Positions 24,264 to 32,996 are shown, counted from the stretch's first letter. The stretch: DNA of 64,000 nt from Streptomyces chartreusis (GCF_008704715.1 NZ_CP023689.1:5084001-5148000), one strand, 5' to 3'. The notes: a model not told the origin generated them from the letters alone. Program-made: numbers and translations.

Positions 24264-24530
24264 ACGGGCCAGTCGGCTGATGCAGGTGCCCGCTCGTGCC
24301 GGGACGCCGCCGGGAACGCGGCCGCACCGCTCGGGGCGGCCGATCGGTTAATGCCGGCGCGCGCCCGTGCGGGGGTCGCCGCTGGGGATGGGCCCGCAGC
24401 GCTCGGGGCGGGCCGGCCGGCTGACGCCGACGCCCACCCGCGCGGGGGTCGCCGCTGGGCACGGAGCCGCGGCGCCCGCCATCAGGGGCTCGGCCGGTCG
24501 GCCGGCGCCGGTACCCGCCCCCGTGGGGAC
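24264..24530. repeat. Four degenerate GC-rich repeats of about 71-81 bp
   Basis: The gap between the DUF308 and glycosylase genes contains four imperfect units. Equivalent points are GGCTGATGCAGG (24275), GGTTAATGCCGG (24346), GGCTGACGCCGA (24419) and GGCCGGCGCCGG (24500). Most units also contain (C/G)GGGGTCGCCGCTGGG- or GCTCGGGGCGG-like blocks. No plausible gene was seen in this stretch. Confidence 0.5.
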
Positions 24531-24531
24531 G

Positions 24532-25125
24532 CTACTTGCGGGCTGTCTTCGCCGCCTTGGCCGCCGCCTTCATCTCCTGTTTGTGTGCGCGCACCTTGGT
24601 CAGTGACTCGGGGCCGGTGATGTCGGCGACGGAGCGGAAGGACTCCGACTCGCCGTAGGCGCCCGCGGCCTCCTGCCAGCCCTTGGGGTGGACGCCCAGC
24701 TGCTTGCCCAGCAACGCCAGGAAGATCTGGGCCTTCTGCTTGCCGAACCCGGGCAGGTCCTCCAGCCGGCGCAGCAGCTCGCGCCCGTCGTCGACGCCCT
24801 TCCAGACGAGCTCGGCGTCGCCGTCGTAGCGCTCGACGAGGTACTGGCACAGCTGCTGGATCCGCTTGGCCATGGAGCCCGGGTAGCGGTGCACGGCCGG
24901 CTTCTCGGACAGCAGGGCCACGAAGGCGTCCGGGTCCTGGGCGGCGATGTCGTGCGCGTCCAGGTCGTCGGCGCCGAGCCGGTCCGCGATCGTGCGGGGC
25001 CCCTTGAACGCCCACTCCATCGGAACCTGCTGGTCCAGCAGCATGCCGACGAGCGCGGCGAGCGCGCTGCGGCCGAGGAGTTCGTCGGCCTCGGGGTCCT
25101 GGGCGAGATGCAGGGTGACGTCCAT
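24532..25125 (-). CDS. HhH-GPD-family base-excision DNA glycosylase-like protein
   Basis: A 197-aa protein. An early helix-rich part (RSALAALVGMLLDQQVPMEW) contains the QQVPMEWAF stretch seen in Endo III-like actinobacterial proteins. The helix-hairpin-helix LEDLPGFGKQKAQIFLALLG would contact the DNA backbone. The Lys or Asp that does catalysis in HhH-GPD enzymes could not be fixed by eye, and no Cys4 iron-sulfur cluster is present. The tail (KQEMKAAAKAAKTARK) is basic. ATG 25125 follows a GGGGGC site. Annotations of relatives read HhH-GPD-type base excision repair protein; substrate unknown. Confidence 0.85.
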   Translation of the reverse strand: MDVTLHLAQDPEADELLGRSALAALVGMLLDQQVPMEWAFKGPRTIADRLGADDLDAHDIAAQDPDAFVALLSEKPAVHRYPGSMAKRIQQLCQYLVERYDGDAELVWKGVDDGRELLRRLEDLPGFGKQKAQIFLALLGKQLGVHPKGWQEAAGAYGESESFRSVADITGPESLTKVRAHKQEMKAAAKAAKTARK

Positions 25126-25215
25126 GCCCCCGATGATGCCGCGCGCGCCGCCCGGACGCGCGCGGGGATGCCGGTCCGGCACGGGCGCATCAAGGGGGGT
25201 GCGCCCGTGCCGGGA

Positions 25216-25935
25216 TCAGGGGCGCCAGTACCCCAGCGCGTTCACCCGCTGCTTGGGCAGACCGAGCTCCTTGCGGACGTAGGAGGTGAGGGCGCGGGTG
25301 GTCGCCGTGTCGCAGGCGATCCAGACGTACGGATCCGGCGTGTCGGCGAGCAGGCCGGGCAGGTTCTCCTTCACCTGGGCGACCAGGTGGGCCCCCGAGT
25401 CGCGCCGCGGCAGGGTCCGTACGTCGTGGCGGGACTCCTCCGCGCGGAAGGGCAGGCCGTCGCGCTCGCCCTCGAACCACACCGTGGCCGGGGCCGCGTC
25501 GAGGGTGTCGAGCAGGGAGTTGAGGGCCGGCAGGGAGGCCGTGTCGGCGATGGCGAAGACATGGGAGGGGGCCGGTTCGGGTTGGGTGAAGCCGGTGCCG
25601 TGGATGGTCGCCTCGATGGTGTCGCCGGGCTTCGCCGTGCGCGCCCAGTCGCTGGCGACGCCCTCGTGCAGGGCGAACTCCAGGCTGAAGGTGCCGGCCC
25701 CGGGGTCCGGGTCGACGAGGGTGTAGGCGCGCTGATGGGGCTTGCCCGCGTTGTCGAACCACAGCCGGACCCACATGGTGGGGTGGACGCCGGTCGCCGC
25801 CAGCATGCCGCCGTCCGTGAGGTGCACGCGGCGGTAGTGCTCGGTGACGTCCTCCGCGCCCGTCACCGTGAACACGAAGTCCTTCGCGCGCAGCAGCTTC
25901 AGGACCGCGCCCTCCCAGCCGTGCCCCTGCCCCAT
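25216..25935 (-). CDS. Siderophore-interacting protein (FAD-binding ferric-siderophore reductase family)
   Basis: A 239-aa protein of the ViuB/SIP family. It has an FAD-binding barrel (VTEHYRRVHLTDGGMLAATG, KPHQRAYTLVDPDPGAGTFS). The NAD(P)H-binding lobe has PSHVFAIADTASLPALNSLL and YVWIACDTATTRALTSYVRK. The C-terminus RVNALGYWRP is typical. It reduces ferric siderophores to release iron in the cytoplasm. ATG 25935 has a GAAGAG ribosome-binding site. An iron box lies 41 bp upstream, shared with the divergent acylase operon, so expression should rise when iron is scarce. Confidence 0.92.
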   Translation of the reverse strand: MGQGHGWEGAVLKLLRAKDFVFTVTGAEDVTEHYRRVHLTDGGMLAATGVHPTMWVRLWFDNAGKPHQRAYTLVDPDPGAGTFSLEFALHEGVASDWARTAKPGDTIEATIHGTGFTQPEPAPSHVFAIADTASLPALNSLLDTLDAAPATVWFEGERDGLPFRAEESRHDVRTLPRRDSGAHLVAQVKENLPGLLADTPDPYVWIACDTATTRALTSYVRKELGLPKQRVNALGYWRP

Positions 25936-25975
25936 GAGCTCTTCACCCTTCGCGTACGATTCCCGCACCAATAAC

Positions 25976-25994
25976 TTAGGGAAGCCTAACCTAA
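25976..25994. promoter_or_regulatory. Iron box (IdeR/DmdR-type operator)
   Basis: TTAGGGAAGCCTAACCTAA matches the consensus TTAGGTTAGGCTAACCTAA at 17 of 19 positions when read on the minus strand. It lies between the divergent siderophore-interacting protein gene and the acylase operon, where an iron-loaded DmdR-type repressor could silence both. Confidence 0.8.
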
Positions 25995-26012
25995 AGCAAA
26001 GGAGGGGCACAG

Positions 26013-28172
26013 GTGACCGGCGAGATCTTCCGCGATGCCTGGGGCATTCCGCATCTCCGGGCCGACGGGGCGAGTGAACTCGCCCGGGCGCAGGGCCGTG
26101 TCACCGCCCTCGACCGGGCCTGGCAGCTGGAGGTCGAACGGCACCGGGCGCGGGGCACCTCCGCCTCCTTCCTCGGTGCCGAGGCCCTGCCCTGGGACCG
26201 GTTCGTCAGACGGGCCCGCCTCGACGACACGGCGAGACGCTGTTTCGCCGAACTGGAGAGACGGGACCCGGAGACGGCGGGGTGGGTGCGGGCGTACGTC
26301 GACGGGGTCAACGAGGGACTGGACGAAGGCGCCCGCCGCACAACCGAGTTCGCGAAGACGGGCCTGGCTCCCGGGCGTTGGGAGCCCTGGACCCCGCTCG
26401 GCGTCTGGCTCGGCATCCACATCCTGTTCGCGGGCTTCCCGGCCAAGCTCTGGCGCGAGCAGGTCGTACGCCACCTCGGCGCGGACGCGGTCGGGCTGTT
26501 CGCCGCCGACGGGCCGGGCACCTCGGGCAGCAACGGCTGGCTGGTGAGCGGCGAACGGACCGTCACCGGGCACGCGATCATCGCCGGCGACCCGCACCGC
26601 TTCATCGAGGACCCCGGCGTCTACCAGCAGATCCATCTCTCCTGCCCCGAGTTCGACGTCATCGGCCTCGCGGTCCCCGGCATCCCCGGCATCGCCCACT
26701 TCGGCCACACCGGCACGGTCGCCTGGGCCATCACCAACGCCATGGCGGACTACCAGGACCTGTACCGGGAGCGGCTGCGGCGCACTGGGGCGGGCATCGA
26801 GGCGCTGGACCCGGACGGGGTGTGGCGCCGTGCGGTGCGGCACACGGAGGTCGTGGAGGTCGCGGGGGAGGACCCGGTCGAGATCGAGGTGATCGAGACG
26901 GCTCGGGGGCCGGTGGTGATCGGAGGGCCGGAAGGGCTGCCCGACGGCTCACAGGAGCATCTGGAGGAGGGCCTGCCGGAAGGGTTGCAGGGAGAGGTGC
27001 AGGAAGGTTTCCCCAGTGGGGTCTCCGACGACGCCCCGCCCCTCGCCATGGCCCTGCGCTACCCGCCCCGCGTCACCGGCGACCTCGGCTTCGGCGCACT
27101 GCTCCCGCTGCTGCGGGCCCGCCGGGTCGCCGACGTCGACCGGGCCGTCGACCTGTGGGCGGAGCCCGTCAACGTCGTCCAGGCCGCCGACACCGAGGGC
27201 GGGCTGCTGCACCGCGTCGCCGGGAAGGTGCCGGTGCGCTCCGCGGCCAACGGCATCGGGCCGGTGCCCGCCTGGGAGCCCGGCCACGACTGGGACGGCT
27301 GGCACGAGACGCCGCGCGGCGGGCTCACCGACGGCGTCGCCGCCATGGCCAACCAGCGCGGTCTCGCCGCACCCCTGGGCGTGGAGTTCGCCGCATCCCA
27401 TCGCGCCGACCGCATCACGGCCCTGCTGGGGGAGAAGGAGCGCTGGTCGGCCGCCGACATGCCGGCCATCCACATGGACACCCGGCTGGCCTCGGCGGAA
27501 GCCCTGCTGGACCTGCTGCGCACCCTCGGCACCCTCGGCCCCGACGCGGAGCGGATCCGCCGGGCCCTGCTGGACTGGGACCGCCGCATGGACGCGGACA
27601 GCGAGGGCGCGGCCCTGTACGCGGCGGTGCGCAGTGCCGTCGTACGGCGGCTCGCCGCGCACCCGGCGTTCGCCGCGCTGGCCGCCGCGCCCGCCTACCC
27701 CGAGGTCCTGCTGCCCTGGCTGGCCCTCCTCCCGCGCGTCGGCTTCGCCCTCGAACACCTGCTGCGCGCCGAGGAGTTGTACGGCATCGACCGCGCCGAG
27801 GCCGTCCGGGAAGCCGTCGAGGAGGTGGCCGCCGAGCCGCCCTCCGGTGGCTGGGGCGACACCCACCGCCTCGCCCCCTGGCGGGCGCTGACCGACACCG
27901 CCTACGACGAACCCCGTCTCTCCGGCGACCACGACTGCGTGCTGTGCACCTCCGCCGTGCCCGGAATCACCGACCTGGCCGCGCGCGGGCCCGCCGCCCG
28001 CTACGTCTGGGACCTGGCCGACCGTGAGGCCGGCAGCTGGCTGGTGCCGCTCGGCGCCTGGGGCATCCCCGGCTCGCCCCACCACCGCGACCAACTCCCG
28101 CTGTGGGTACGGGGAGATCTGGTCCCCGTCGTCACCGATTTCACCGAGTTCGAGAAGGAATCCGATGTCTGA
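26013..28172 (+). CDS. Penicillin-acylase-family N-terminal nucleophile amidohydrolase
   Basis: A 719-aa precursor of the penicillin acylase/AHL acylase/PvdQ family. The alpha chain starts VTGEIFRDAWGIPHLRADGA (GIPHL motif). Self-cleavage is expected before Ser173 in GTSGSNGWLVSG, the beta-chain nucleophile. Further family motifs are GHAIIAGDPH, FGHTGTVAWAITNAMADYQD and the late GDHDCVLCT. No signal peptide is visible, unlike periplasmic homologues, so it is predicted cytosolic. A Glu/Gly-rich insertion lies at about residues 306-342. The start is GTG 26013 behind GGAGGGG. It is first in an iron-box operon and overlaps the acyltransferase gene by 8 bp. An amide-bond-cleaving role in siderophore metabolism is inference. 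Confidence 0.9.
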   Translation: MTGEIFRDAWGIPHLRADGASELARAQGRVTALDRAWQLEVERHRARGTSASFLGAEALPWDRFVRRARLDDTARRCFAELERRDPETAGWVRAYVDGVNEGLDEGARRTTEFAKTGLAPGRWEPWTPLGVWLGIHILFAGFPAKLWREQVVRHLGADAVGLFAADGPGTSGSNGWLVSGERTVTGHAIIAGDPHRFIEDPGVYQQIHLSCPEFDVIGLAVPGIPGIAHFGHTGTVAWAITNAMADYQDLYRERLRRTGAGIEALDPDGVWRRAVRHTEVVEVAGEDPVEIEVIETARGPVVIGGPEGLPDGSQEHLEEGLPEGLQGEVQEGFPSGVSDDAPPLAMALRYPPRVTGDLGFGALLPLLRARRVADVDRAVDLWAEPVNVVQAADTEGGLLHRVAGKVPVRSAANGIGPVPAWEPGHDWDGWHETPRGGLTDGVAAMANQRGLAAPLGVEFAASHRADRITALLGEKERWSAADMPAIHMDTRLASAEALLDLLRTLGTLGPDAERIRRALLDWDRRMDADSEGAALYAAVRSAVVRRLAAHPAFAALAAAPAYPEVLLPWLALLPRVGFALEHLLRAEELYGIDRAEAVREAVEEVAAEPPSGGWGDTHRLAPWRALTDTAYDEPRLSGDHDCVLCTSAVPGITDLAARGPAARYVWDLADREAGSWLVPLGAWGIPGSPHHRDQLPLWVRGDLVPVVTDFTEFEKESDV

Positions 28173-28788
28173 GCCGTCCACGACGATCCCCGGCACCGCC
28201 GTCCGACCCGTCCACGAGCAGGCCGTCGACGGCTTCGGCAGCGTCCGTGTCCGCCCCCTCGACCCGCACGCCGACGCCGCGGTCGTGCACGGCTGGACCG
28301 GCGCGGAGCGCGCCTCCTTCTGGGGCATGAACGGCCTGACCAGGGACCAGGTGTCCGAGATCTACGCCCACATGGCCGGCCTCGACACGCACCACGCCTA
28401 CCTGATCCTGCGGGACGACGTCCCGGTCGCGCTGCTGCAGACCTACGAGCCGGAGGCCGACCGGGTCAGCGAGTGCTACGAGGTCCTCCCCGGGGACATC
28501 GGCGTCCACCTGCTGCTCGCCCCCGCCGGTCCCGAGGGGGCGCGGCCCGGCTGGACCTCCGTACTGCTGGGCGTGGTCGCGGCCTACGTCTTCGGCACCC
28601 TGGACCGCCGGCGCGTCGTCGTCGACCCGGACGTCCGCAACGAGAAGGCCGTGGCCCGGTTCCTCAAGCAGGGCTTCGAGGCCGGGCCCGTGGTCGTGCT
28701 GCCGGAGGTCGACATCCCGGACGTGTACATCCCGGCGAAGGAGGCCCAACTCGCCTTCCTCACCCGGGAGGTAGCTTTTGGGGTGTGA
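28165..28788 (+). CDS. IucB/RhbD-like GNAT N-acyltransferase (siderophore-type)
   Basis: A 207-aa GNAT protein of the AlcB/IucB siderophore group, which acylates N-hydroxy-lysine, -ornithine or -diamine. Matching features are the start of the domain VRVRPLDPHADAAVVHGWTG, SFWGMNGLTRDQVSEIYAHM, the substrate strand AYLILRDDVPVALLQTYEPE, and RRVVVDPDVRNEKAVARFLK leading into the acetyl-CoA site. No hydroxylase (IucD type) or NIS synthetase gene is nearby, so it may tailor a siderophore made elsewhere. It overlaps the acylase stop by 8 bp and the following cupin gene by a GTGA. Confidence 0.88.
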   Translation: MSEPSTTIPGTAVRPVHEQAVDGFGSVRVRPLDPHADAAVVHGWTGAERASFWGMNGLTRDQVSEIYAHMAGLDTHHAYLILRDDVPVALLQTYEPEADRVSECYEVLPGDIGVHLLLAPAGPEGARPGWTSVLLGVVAAYVFGTLDRRRVVVDPDVRNEKAVARFLKQGFEAGPVVVLPEVDIPDVYIPAKEAQLAFLTREVAFGV

Positions 28789-29258
28789 CCCCGGAAGAAC
28801 TCGTCGCGCACTACAGCCTGGAGCCGATCCCGCGTGAGGGCGGGCTGTTCCGGCGGACCTGGGCGGGACCCGAGCTGTCCGACGGGCGGCCGCAGGGCAC
28901 CGCGATCGTCGTCCTGCTCACCACGGACGACTACTCCGCCCTGCACCGCCTGCCGTCGGACGAGGTGTGGCACTTCTACCTGGGCGACCCCCTGGAGATG
29001 CTGCTCCTCGCACCCGACGGCACGTCCCGCACAGCCGTGCTCGGCCCAGGCATACAGCGCGGCGAGCACATCCAGCTCACGGTCCCGGCCGGGACCTGGA
29101 TGGGCGCGCGGGTGGCGGCCGGCGGTTCGTGGACCTTCTTCGGCTGCACGATGGCCCCCGGCTTCACCTACGAGGGCTACGAGCACGGCGACCTGGCGGA
29201 CCTGACGGCGCGCTATCCCGCCGAAGCGGACCGGATCGCGGGACTGTGCCGCCCATGA
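28785..29258 (+). CDS. Cupin_5 (DUF985) family protein
   Basis: A 157-aa single-domain cupin. It starts with VTPEELVAHYSLEPIPREGG, then the jelly-roll strands GTAIVVLLTTDDYSALHRLP and DEVWHFYLGDPLEMLLLAPD, and HIQLTVPAGTWMGARVAAGG with FFGCTMAPGFTYEGYEHG. Length and the YEGYE motif fit the DUF985/Cupin_5 family, some of whose members act on sugar or siderophore-like ligands but which is largely uncharacterised. GTG 28785 overlaps the acyltransferase stop, and the stop overlaps the next start. It is thus part of the iron-box operon. Confidence 0.85.
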   Translation: MTPEELVAHYSLEPIPREGGLFRRTWAGPELSDGRPQGTAIVVLLTTDDYSALHRLPSDEVWHFYLGDPLEMLLLAPDGTSRTAVLGPGIQRGEHIQLTVPAGTWMGARVAAGGSWTFFGCTMAPGFTYEGYEHGDLADLTARYPAEADRIAGLCRP

Positions 29259-30022
29259 GCGGACTCCTGGAAGGACAGGTCGCCCTGGTCACGGGCGCGG
29301 GCGGCGGCATCGGACGGGGGATCGCGACGCGGTTCGCCGAGGAGGGTGCGGCCGTCGTCCTGCACTGCCGTACGGCGGTGGACGCGGCGGACGAAGTCGC
29401 GCGCCGGGTCCGGGAGTCGGGCGGACGGGCGCTGGTGCTGCGGGCCGACCTGACGGACGAGGACGCGTGCGGGCGGCTGCTGGGCGAGGCCGCCGAGTGG
29501 GGCGGCGGGCGGCTGACGGCGCTGGTCAACAACGCGGGCGTACAGCCGCTGCGGGAGCTGCCGGGGATGCCGGCGGCCGAGTGGCGGGCGGTCGTCGACG
29601 CCAACCTGACGAGCGTGTTCGCGTGCACGCAGGCCGCCGCCGGGATCATGCGTACGCAGGACGGCGGCGGTTCGGTGACCCACATCGCCTCCATCGAGGC
29701 CACCCACCCGGCACCCCTGCACGCCCACTACGGCGCCGCCAAGGCGGCGGTACGCATGCACGCCCGCTCCGCGGCCCTGGAGTACGGCCCCTGGGGAATC
29801 CGCGTCAACACCGTCTCCCCCGGCCTGATCCACCGCGAGGGACTTGAGGAGTCCTGGCCGGAGGGCGTGCGCCGCTGGAAGCAGGCGGTCCCCACGGGAC
29901 GCCTGGGCCGGCCCGAGGACGTGGCCGACGCCTGCGTGTTCCTCGCCTCGCGTCTCGCGTCCTGGATCACCGGGCACGACCTGGTGGTGGACGGAGGGGT
30001 GTCGGCCCGGCCGACGTGGTGA
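29255..30022 (+). CDS. Short-chain dehydrogenase/reductase (SDR)
   Basis: A 255-aa classical SDR. The Rossmann motif TGAGGGIGRG binds NAD(P). NNAG is present in LVNNAGVQPL, the catalytic Ser in HIASIEATHP, and the Tyr/Lys pair in YGAAKAAVRM. The C-terminal LASRLASWITGHDLVVDGGV is typical of 3-oxoacyl-ACP-reductase-like SDRs. The basic HCRT after strand 2 suggests NADPH. ATG 29255 overlaps the cupin stop by four bases. It closes the iron-controlled operon; its substrate is not predictable. Confidence 0.9.
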   Translation: MSGLLEGQVALVTGAGGGIGRGIATRFAEEGAAVVLHCRTAVDAADEVARRVRESGGRALVLRADLTDEDACGRLLGEAAEWGGGRLTALVNNAGVQPLRELPGMPAAEWRAVVDANLTSVFACTQAAAGIMRTQDGGGSVTHIASIEATHPAPLHAHYGAAKAAVRMHARSAALEYGPWGIRVNTVSPGLIHREGLEESWPEGVRRWKQAVPTGRLGRPEDVADACVFLASRLASWITGHDLVVDGGVSARPTW

Positions 30023-30125
30023 GCCCGTCGGGGCGGAGCGCGGCGGGAAGTGTGCGGGGCGGCCGGTGAGTGTTGCGGGTTTCCCGTCCGTACATACCCT
30101 CGAGGCCTCAAGTCCGACGACGGAG

Positions 30126-31973
30126 ATGTGGACAGACGTGGCGGGGTGCGATGACCGACGACGACAGCGCGGCCGACTCACCGACCGGCGACAACTTCAA
30201 AGGCTGGTGCTGCTGGGCACCCTGCTGGTCCTGTTCCTCCTCGGTGGCACGGGCCCGGCGTCGGCCCACGCCGCCCTCCGCGCCACCGACCCCGAGGACG
30301 GAAGCGTCCTCAAGTCGGCCCCGCGCGACATCACCCTGACGTTCACGGAGTCCGTCGGTCTGCTGGAGGACTCCTTCCGCGTCCTGGACCCGGACGGCCG
30401 CCGGCTGCGCACGGGCGAACCCGAGCACGCGCGGGGCGGCGGCGCCGAGACGGCCACCGTCACGCTCCCCGCGAAGCTGGCCGAGGGCACCTACACCGTC
30501 GCCTGGCGGGTGGTGTCGGCCGACAGCCACCCGGTCTCCGGCGCGTTCACCTTCTCCGTCGGCAAGCCGTCCCTCACCACGGCCACGCTCGACACCGGCC
30601 CGACCGAGGACCCGGCGACCAAGAGCCTCTACAACATCGCCCGGTATCTGGCCTACCTCGCCGTCGCCCTGCTCATCGGCACGGCGACGTTCATGGCCGT
30701 CTGCCGCCCGCCGGACGCCCCCGTGCTGCACCGGCTGCTGAGGGCCGGCTGGTGGACCCTGCTCGGCGCCACCCTCGCCCTGCTGGTGCTGCGCGCCCCG
30801 TACGAGTCGGGCGAGGGCCCCCTGGGCGCCCTGAGCGCGGACTCCGTCACCCGCACCCTGACCGGCCGCCCCGGCGAGGTGCTGCTGGCCCGCCTCGCCC
30901 TGCTGCTCGTGGCCGCCCTCTATCTGCTGCGGCTGGCCCGGCTCCGCAAGCCCTTCGGCTGGGCGGGCGCCGCGCTCGCCGTCGGCCTCGCGGTGACCTG
31001 GGCGGCCGGCGAGCACGCCTCCGCGGGTATCCAGGTCCCGGTGGCGATGACGTCCGCGGCGCTGCATCTGCTGGCCACGGCGGTCTGGCTGGGCGGCCTC
31101 ACGGCCCTGCTCGTCACGCTGTACCGCGCGCGGCTGACCCCGGCGGCCGTCACCCGCTTCTCCCGCGTCGCGTTCGTATCCGTGACCGTCCTGGTCGTCA
31201 CCGGCGTCTACCAGTCCTGGCGCGGCCTCGGCTCCTGGGACGCGCTCACCGGCACGACGTACGGCAGGCTCCTGACGCTGAAGCTCGCCGCCGTGGTGCT
31301 GCTGCTCGCGGCGGCGGCCCTGTCCCGCCGCTGGACGGCCCGGCTCGCGACCGTCGACGCGGAGACCGCGGAGACCGTCGTGGAGGCGGAGGCCGCCGTA
31401 CGGGAGAAGGTCCCGGAGCCGGTGGGCGGCCCGTCGCTGCCGGCGGGCCCCGAGGCGGCACCGGAGCCCTCCGCTCCGGTGGAAGCCGGTTCCGAACAGC
31501 GCAGTGCCCTGCGTCGCTCCGTGCTCGCCGAAGTCGCCGTCGGCGCGGCGGTCCTGGCGGTCACCACGCTGCTCACCAGCACGCTGCCCGGCCGGGCGGA
31601 GGCCGAGGCGGCGGCGGGGACGCCGGCCGTGGTCGGCGCCTCCGTCACCAACGTCCCCTTCGACGTCGGCACCCCCGGCGGCCACGGCAAGGTGCAGGTC
31701 ACCATCGACCCGGGCCGGGTCGGCGACAACTCCATCGAGGCCCTCGTCTACGGCCCCGACGGCGGTGTGTCCGTCGTCCCCGAGCTGCGGATCTCCTTCA
31801 CGCTGCCGGCCAAGGACATCGGCCCCGTCGACGCCGAACTCACCGACAAGGGCGGCTACTGGGGCAACAGCTTCCTCAACCTGCCCATCGCCGGGAAGTG
31901 GGAGATGAAGGTGACCGTGCGGACCACGGAGGTCGACCAGGTCAGCGAGACCAGGACCGTGGTGATCCGCTAG
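30126..31973 (+). CDS. CopC-CopD (YcnJ-like) copper-handling membrane protein
   Basis: About 615 aa. After a signal sequence (LVLLGTLLVLFLLGGTGPAS) the mature N-terminus HAALRATDPEDGSVLKSAPR is the CopC copper-binding start, with His48 as first ligand and a second His in SADSHPVSG. A CopD domain of eight or so membrane helices follows, with conserved His in WAAGEHASAGIQVPVAMTSA. There is then a charged linker and an extracytoplasmic C-terminal beta domain (residues about 500-615). It is expected to import copper or supply it to cuproenzymes. The start is ATG 30126, with a GTG at 30138 as alternative; neither has an ideally spaced ribosome-binding site. Confidence 0.88.
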   Translation: MWTDVAGCDDRRRQRGRLTDRRQLQRLVLLGTLLVLFLLGGTGPASAHAALRATDPEDGSVLKSAPRDITLTFTESVGLLEDSFRVLDPDGRRLRTGEPEHARGGGAETATVTLPAKLAEGTYTVAWRVVSADSHPVSGAFTFSVGKPSLTTATLDTGPTEDPATKSLYNIARYLAYLAVALLIGTATFMAVCRPPDAPVLHRLLRAGWWTLLGATLALLVLRAPYESGEGPLGALSADSVTRTLTGRPGEVLLARLALLLVAALYLLRLARLRKPFGWAGAALAVGLAVTWAAGEHASAGIQVPVAMTSAALHLLATAVWLGGLTALLVTLYRARLTPAAVTRFSRVAFVSVTVLVVTGVYQSWRGLGSWDALTGTTYGRLLTLKLAAVVLLLAAAALSRRWTARLATVDAETAETVVEAEAAVREKVPEPVGGPSLPAGPEAAPEPSAPVEAGSEQRSALRRSVLAEVAVGAAVLAVTTLLTSTLPGRAEAEAAAGTPAVVGASVTNVPFDVGTPGGHGKVQVTIDPGRVGDNSIEALVYGPDGGVSVVPELRISFTLPAKDIGPVDAELTDKGGYWGNSFLNLPIAGKWEMKVTVRTTEVDQVSETRTVVIR

Positions 31974-31989
31974 CCGGTGTCCGCGGCGG

Positions 31990-32856
31990 CTAGGACAGCA
32001 CCTGGATCAGCTGGTACGGGACCATGTACAGGCCCGTGTAGAGGAACAGCGTGCCGAACACGCCCACGCCCAGGGACCGCAGCACCCAGGTGCGCACGGG
32101 GAGCCTCGCCGCGACCCGCTCGGGGTGCTCCGGGTCGTAGCTGACCTCGAAGCGCTCCGCGCCGGAGCCGACGGGTTCGGCGGCGTTGTCGACCTCGCAC
32201 TCCCGCGGAACGCCGTTCAGGTCGGTGAACCGGAACAGGCGCTTCTTGCCGTCGTGGCGGTGGAAGGCGGCGAGCACGGAGACACCGCGGCGGCGCAGGA
32301 TCGCCCGGTCGTACAGGGTCTTGGCGGCCATGCCGTACAGAACGAGCCCGATGATCAAGGGCTTCGTCCCGAAGAACCACAGGATCGCGCCGATCAGGTC
32401 GCCGTGCGCGAGCAGCGTGACCAGCCCGGCGATCCAGCCCACGACCGGCACCCCGATCGCGAGCACGAGCGCCGCGTCCCCGAGCGCCTTGCGGTACCAG
32501 GCCGTGCGGACCGTGCCCGGCAGCACCTCGACCAGCGTGGCACCGTCCCGGCGGTCCTCCTCCGCCTCCCGCGCGGGCAGCGCGGCGTTCACGGTCCTGA
32601 CGAAGGCGTCCCGCGCGGACGCCGCCCGGTGCGCGACCCGGTACACGGTCGCTCCCGCCCCCTCGGGCGCGGTCAGCACCACCTCCACACCGCGCGGGCC
32701 CTCGGCGGGTCTGACCGCCTCGACGGCCGGCAGCGGTATGCGTCTTCGCACCCCGTCCTGCTCGAGCAGCAGTGACCCGCCCTCCAGCCACAGCGCCCCG
32801 GAACGGCCGCGCAGGGTCACCGAGGGCAGGGGCGAGGGCGTGCTCGAAGTCGTCAT
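31990..32856 (-). CDS. Membrane protein of unknown function with DUF3592-like pattern
   Basis: A 288-aa protein. About 110 soluble N-terminal residues form beta-rich sequence (SVTLRGRSGALWLEGGSLLL, RRIPLPAVEAVRPAEGPRGV) resembling a PH-like or DUF-type domain. Two to three membrane helices follow (DAALVLAIGVPVVGWIAGLV, LIIGLVLYGMAAKTLYDRAI). A cytoplasmic segment with RFEVSYDPEHPERVAARLPV, reminiscent of DUF3592, comes next, and a last helix. No catalytic motif is visible. The start is ATG 32856. It is convergent with the copper gene, their stops only 16 bp apart. Confidence 0.7.
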   Translation of the reverse strand: MTTSSTPSPLPSVTLRGRSGALWLEGGSLLLEQDGVRRRIPLPAVEAVRPAEGPRGVEVVLTAPEGAGATVYRVAHRAASARDAFVRTVNAALPAREAEEDRRDGATLVEVLPGTVRTAWYRKALGDAALVLAIGVPVVGWIAGLVTLLAHGDLIGAILWFFGTKPLIIGLVLYGMAAKTLYDRAILRRRGVSVLAAFHRHDGKKRLFRFTDLNGVPRECEVDNAAEPVGSGAERFEVSYDPEHPERVAARLPVRTWVLRSLGVGVFGTLFLYTGLYMVPYQLIQVLS

Positions 32857-32938
32857 GGCCGAAAGGTAGCGGCGCGATCTTCGTGGCGTACGGGAGTTCG
32901 ATCATCTCCCTGTTGAACGCGGGTTCGAGATCTCAGTC

Positions 32939-32996
32939 ACGTTTCCGAAACGTCGATCGCCATCCCTTGACGCATGACCAGACATACGGCTGTTAT
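32939..32996 (+). promoter_or_regulatory. Promoter and palindromic operator of the galactoside operon
   Basis: ACGTTTCCGAAACGT (32939-32953) is a perfect odd palindrome of the kind bound by LacI-family sugar repressors. Just downstream TTGACG (32967-32972), an 18-bp spacer and TGTTAT (32991-32996) form a promoter for the ABC transporter/glycosidase operon starting at 33093. The transcript would have a leader of roughly 90 nt. The rest of the 236-bp intergenic region holds no gene. Confidence 0.5.

Noticed and set aside
31966..31995. Hairpin CTAGCCG...CGGCTAG between the convergent copper gene and membrane-protein gene as a terminator
   Set aside because: Only 7 bp with a 10-nt loop overlapping stop codons, no T-run; too weak to list.
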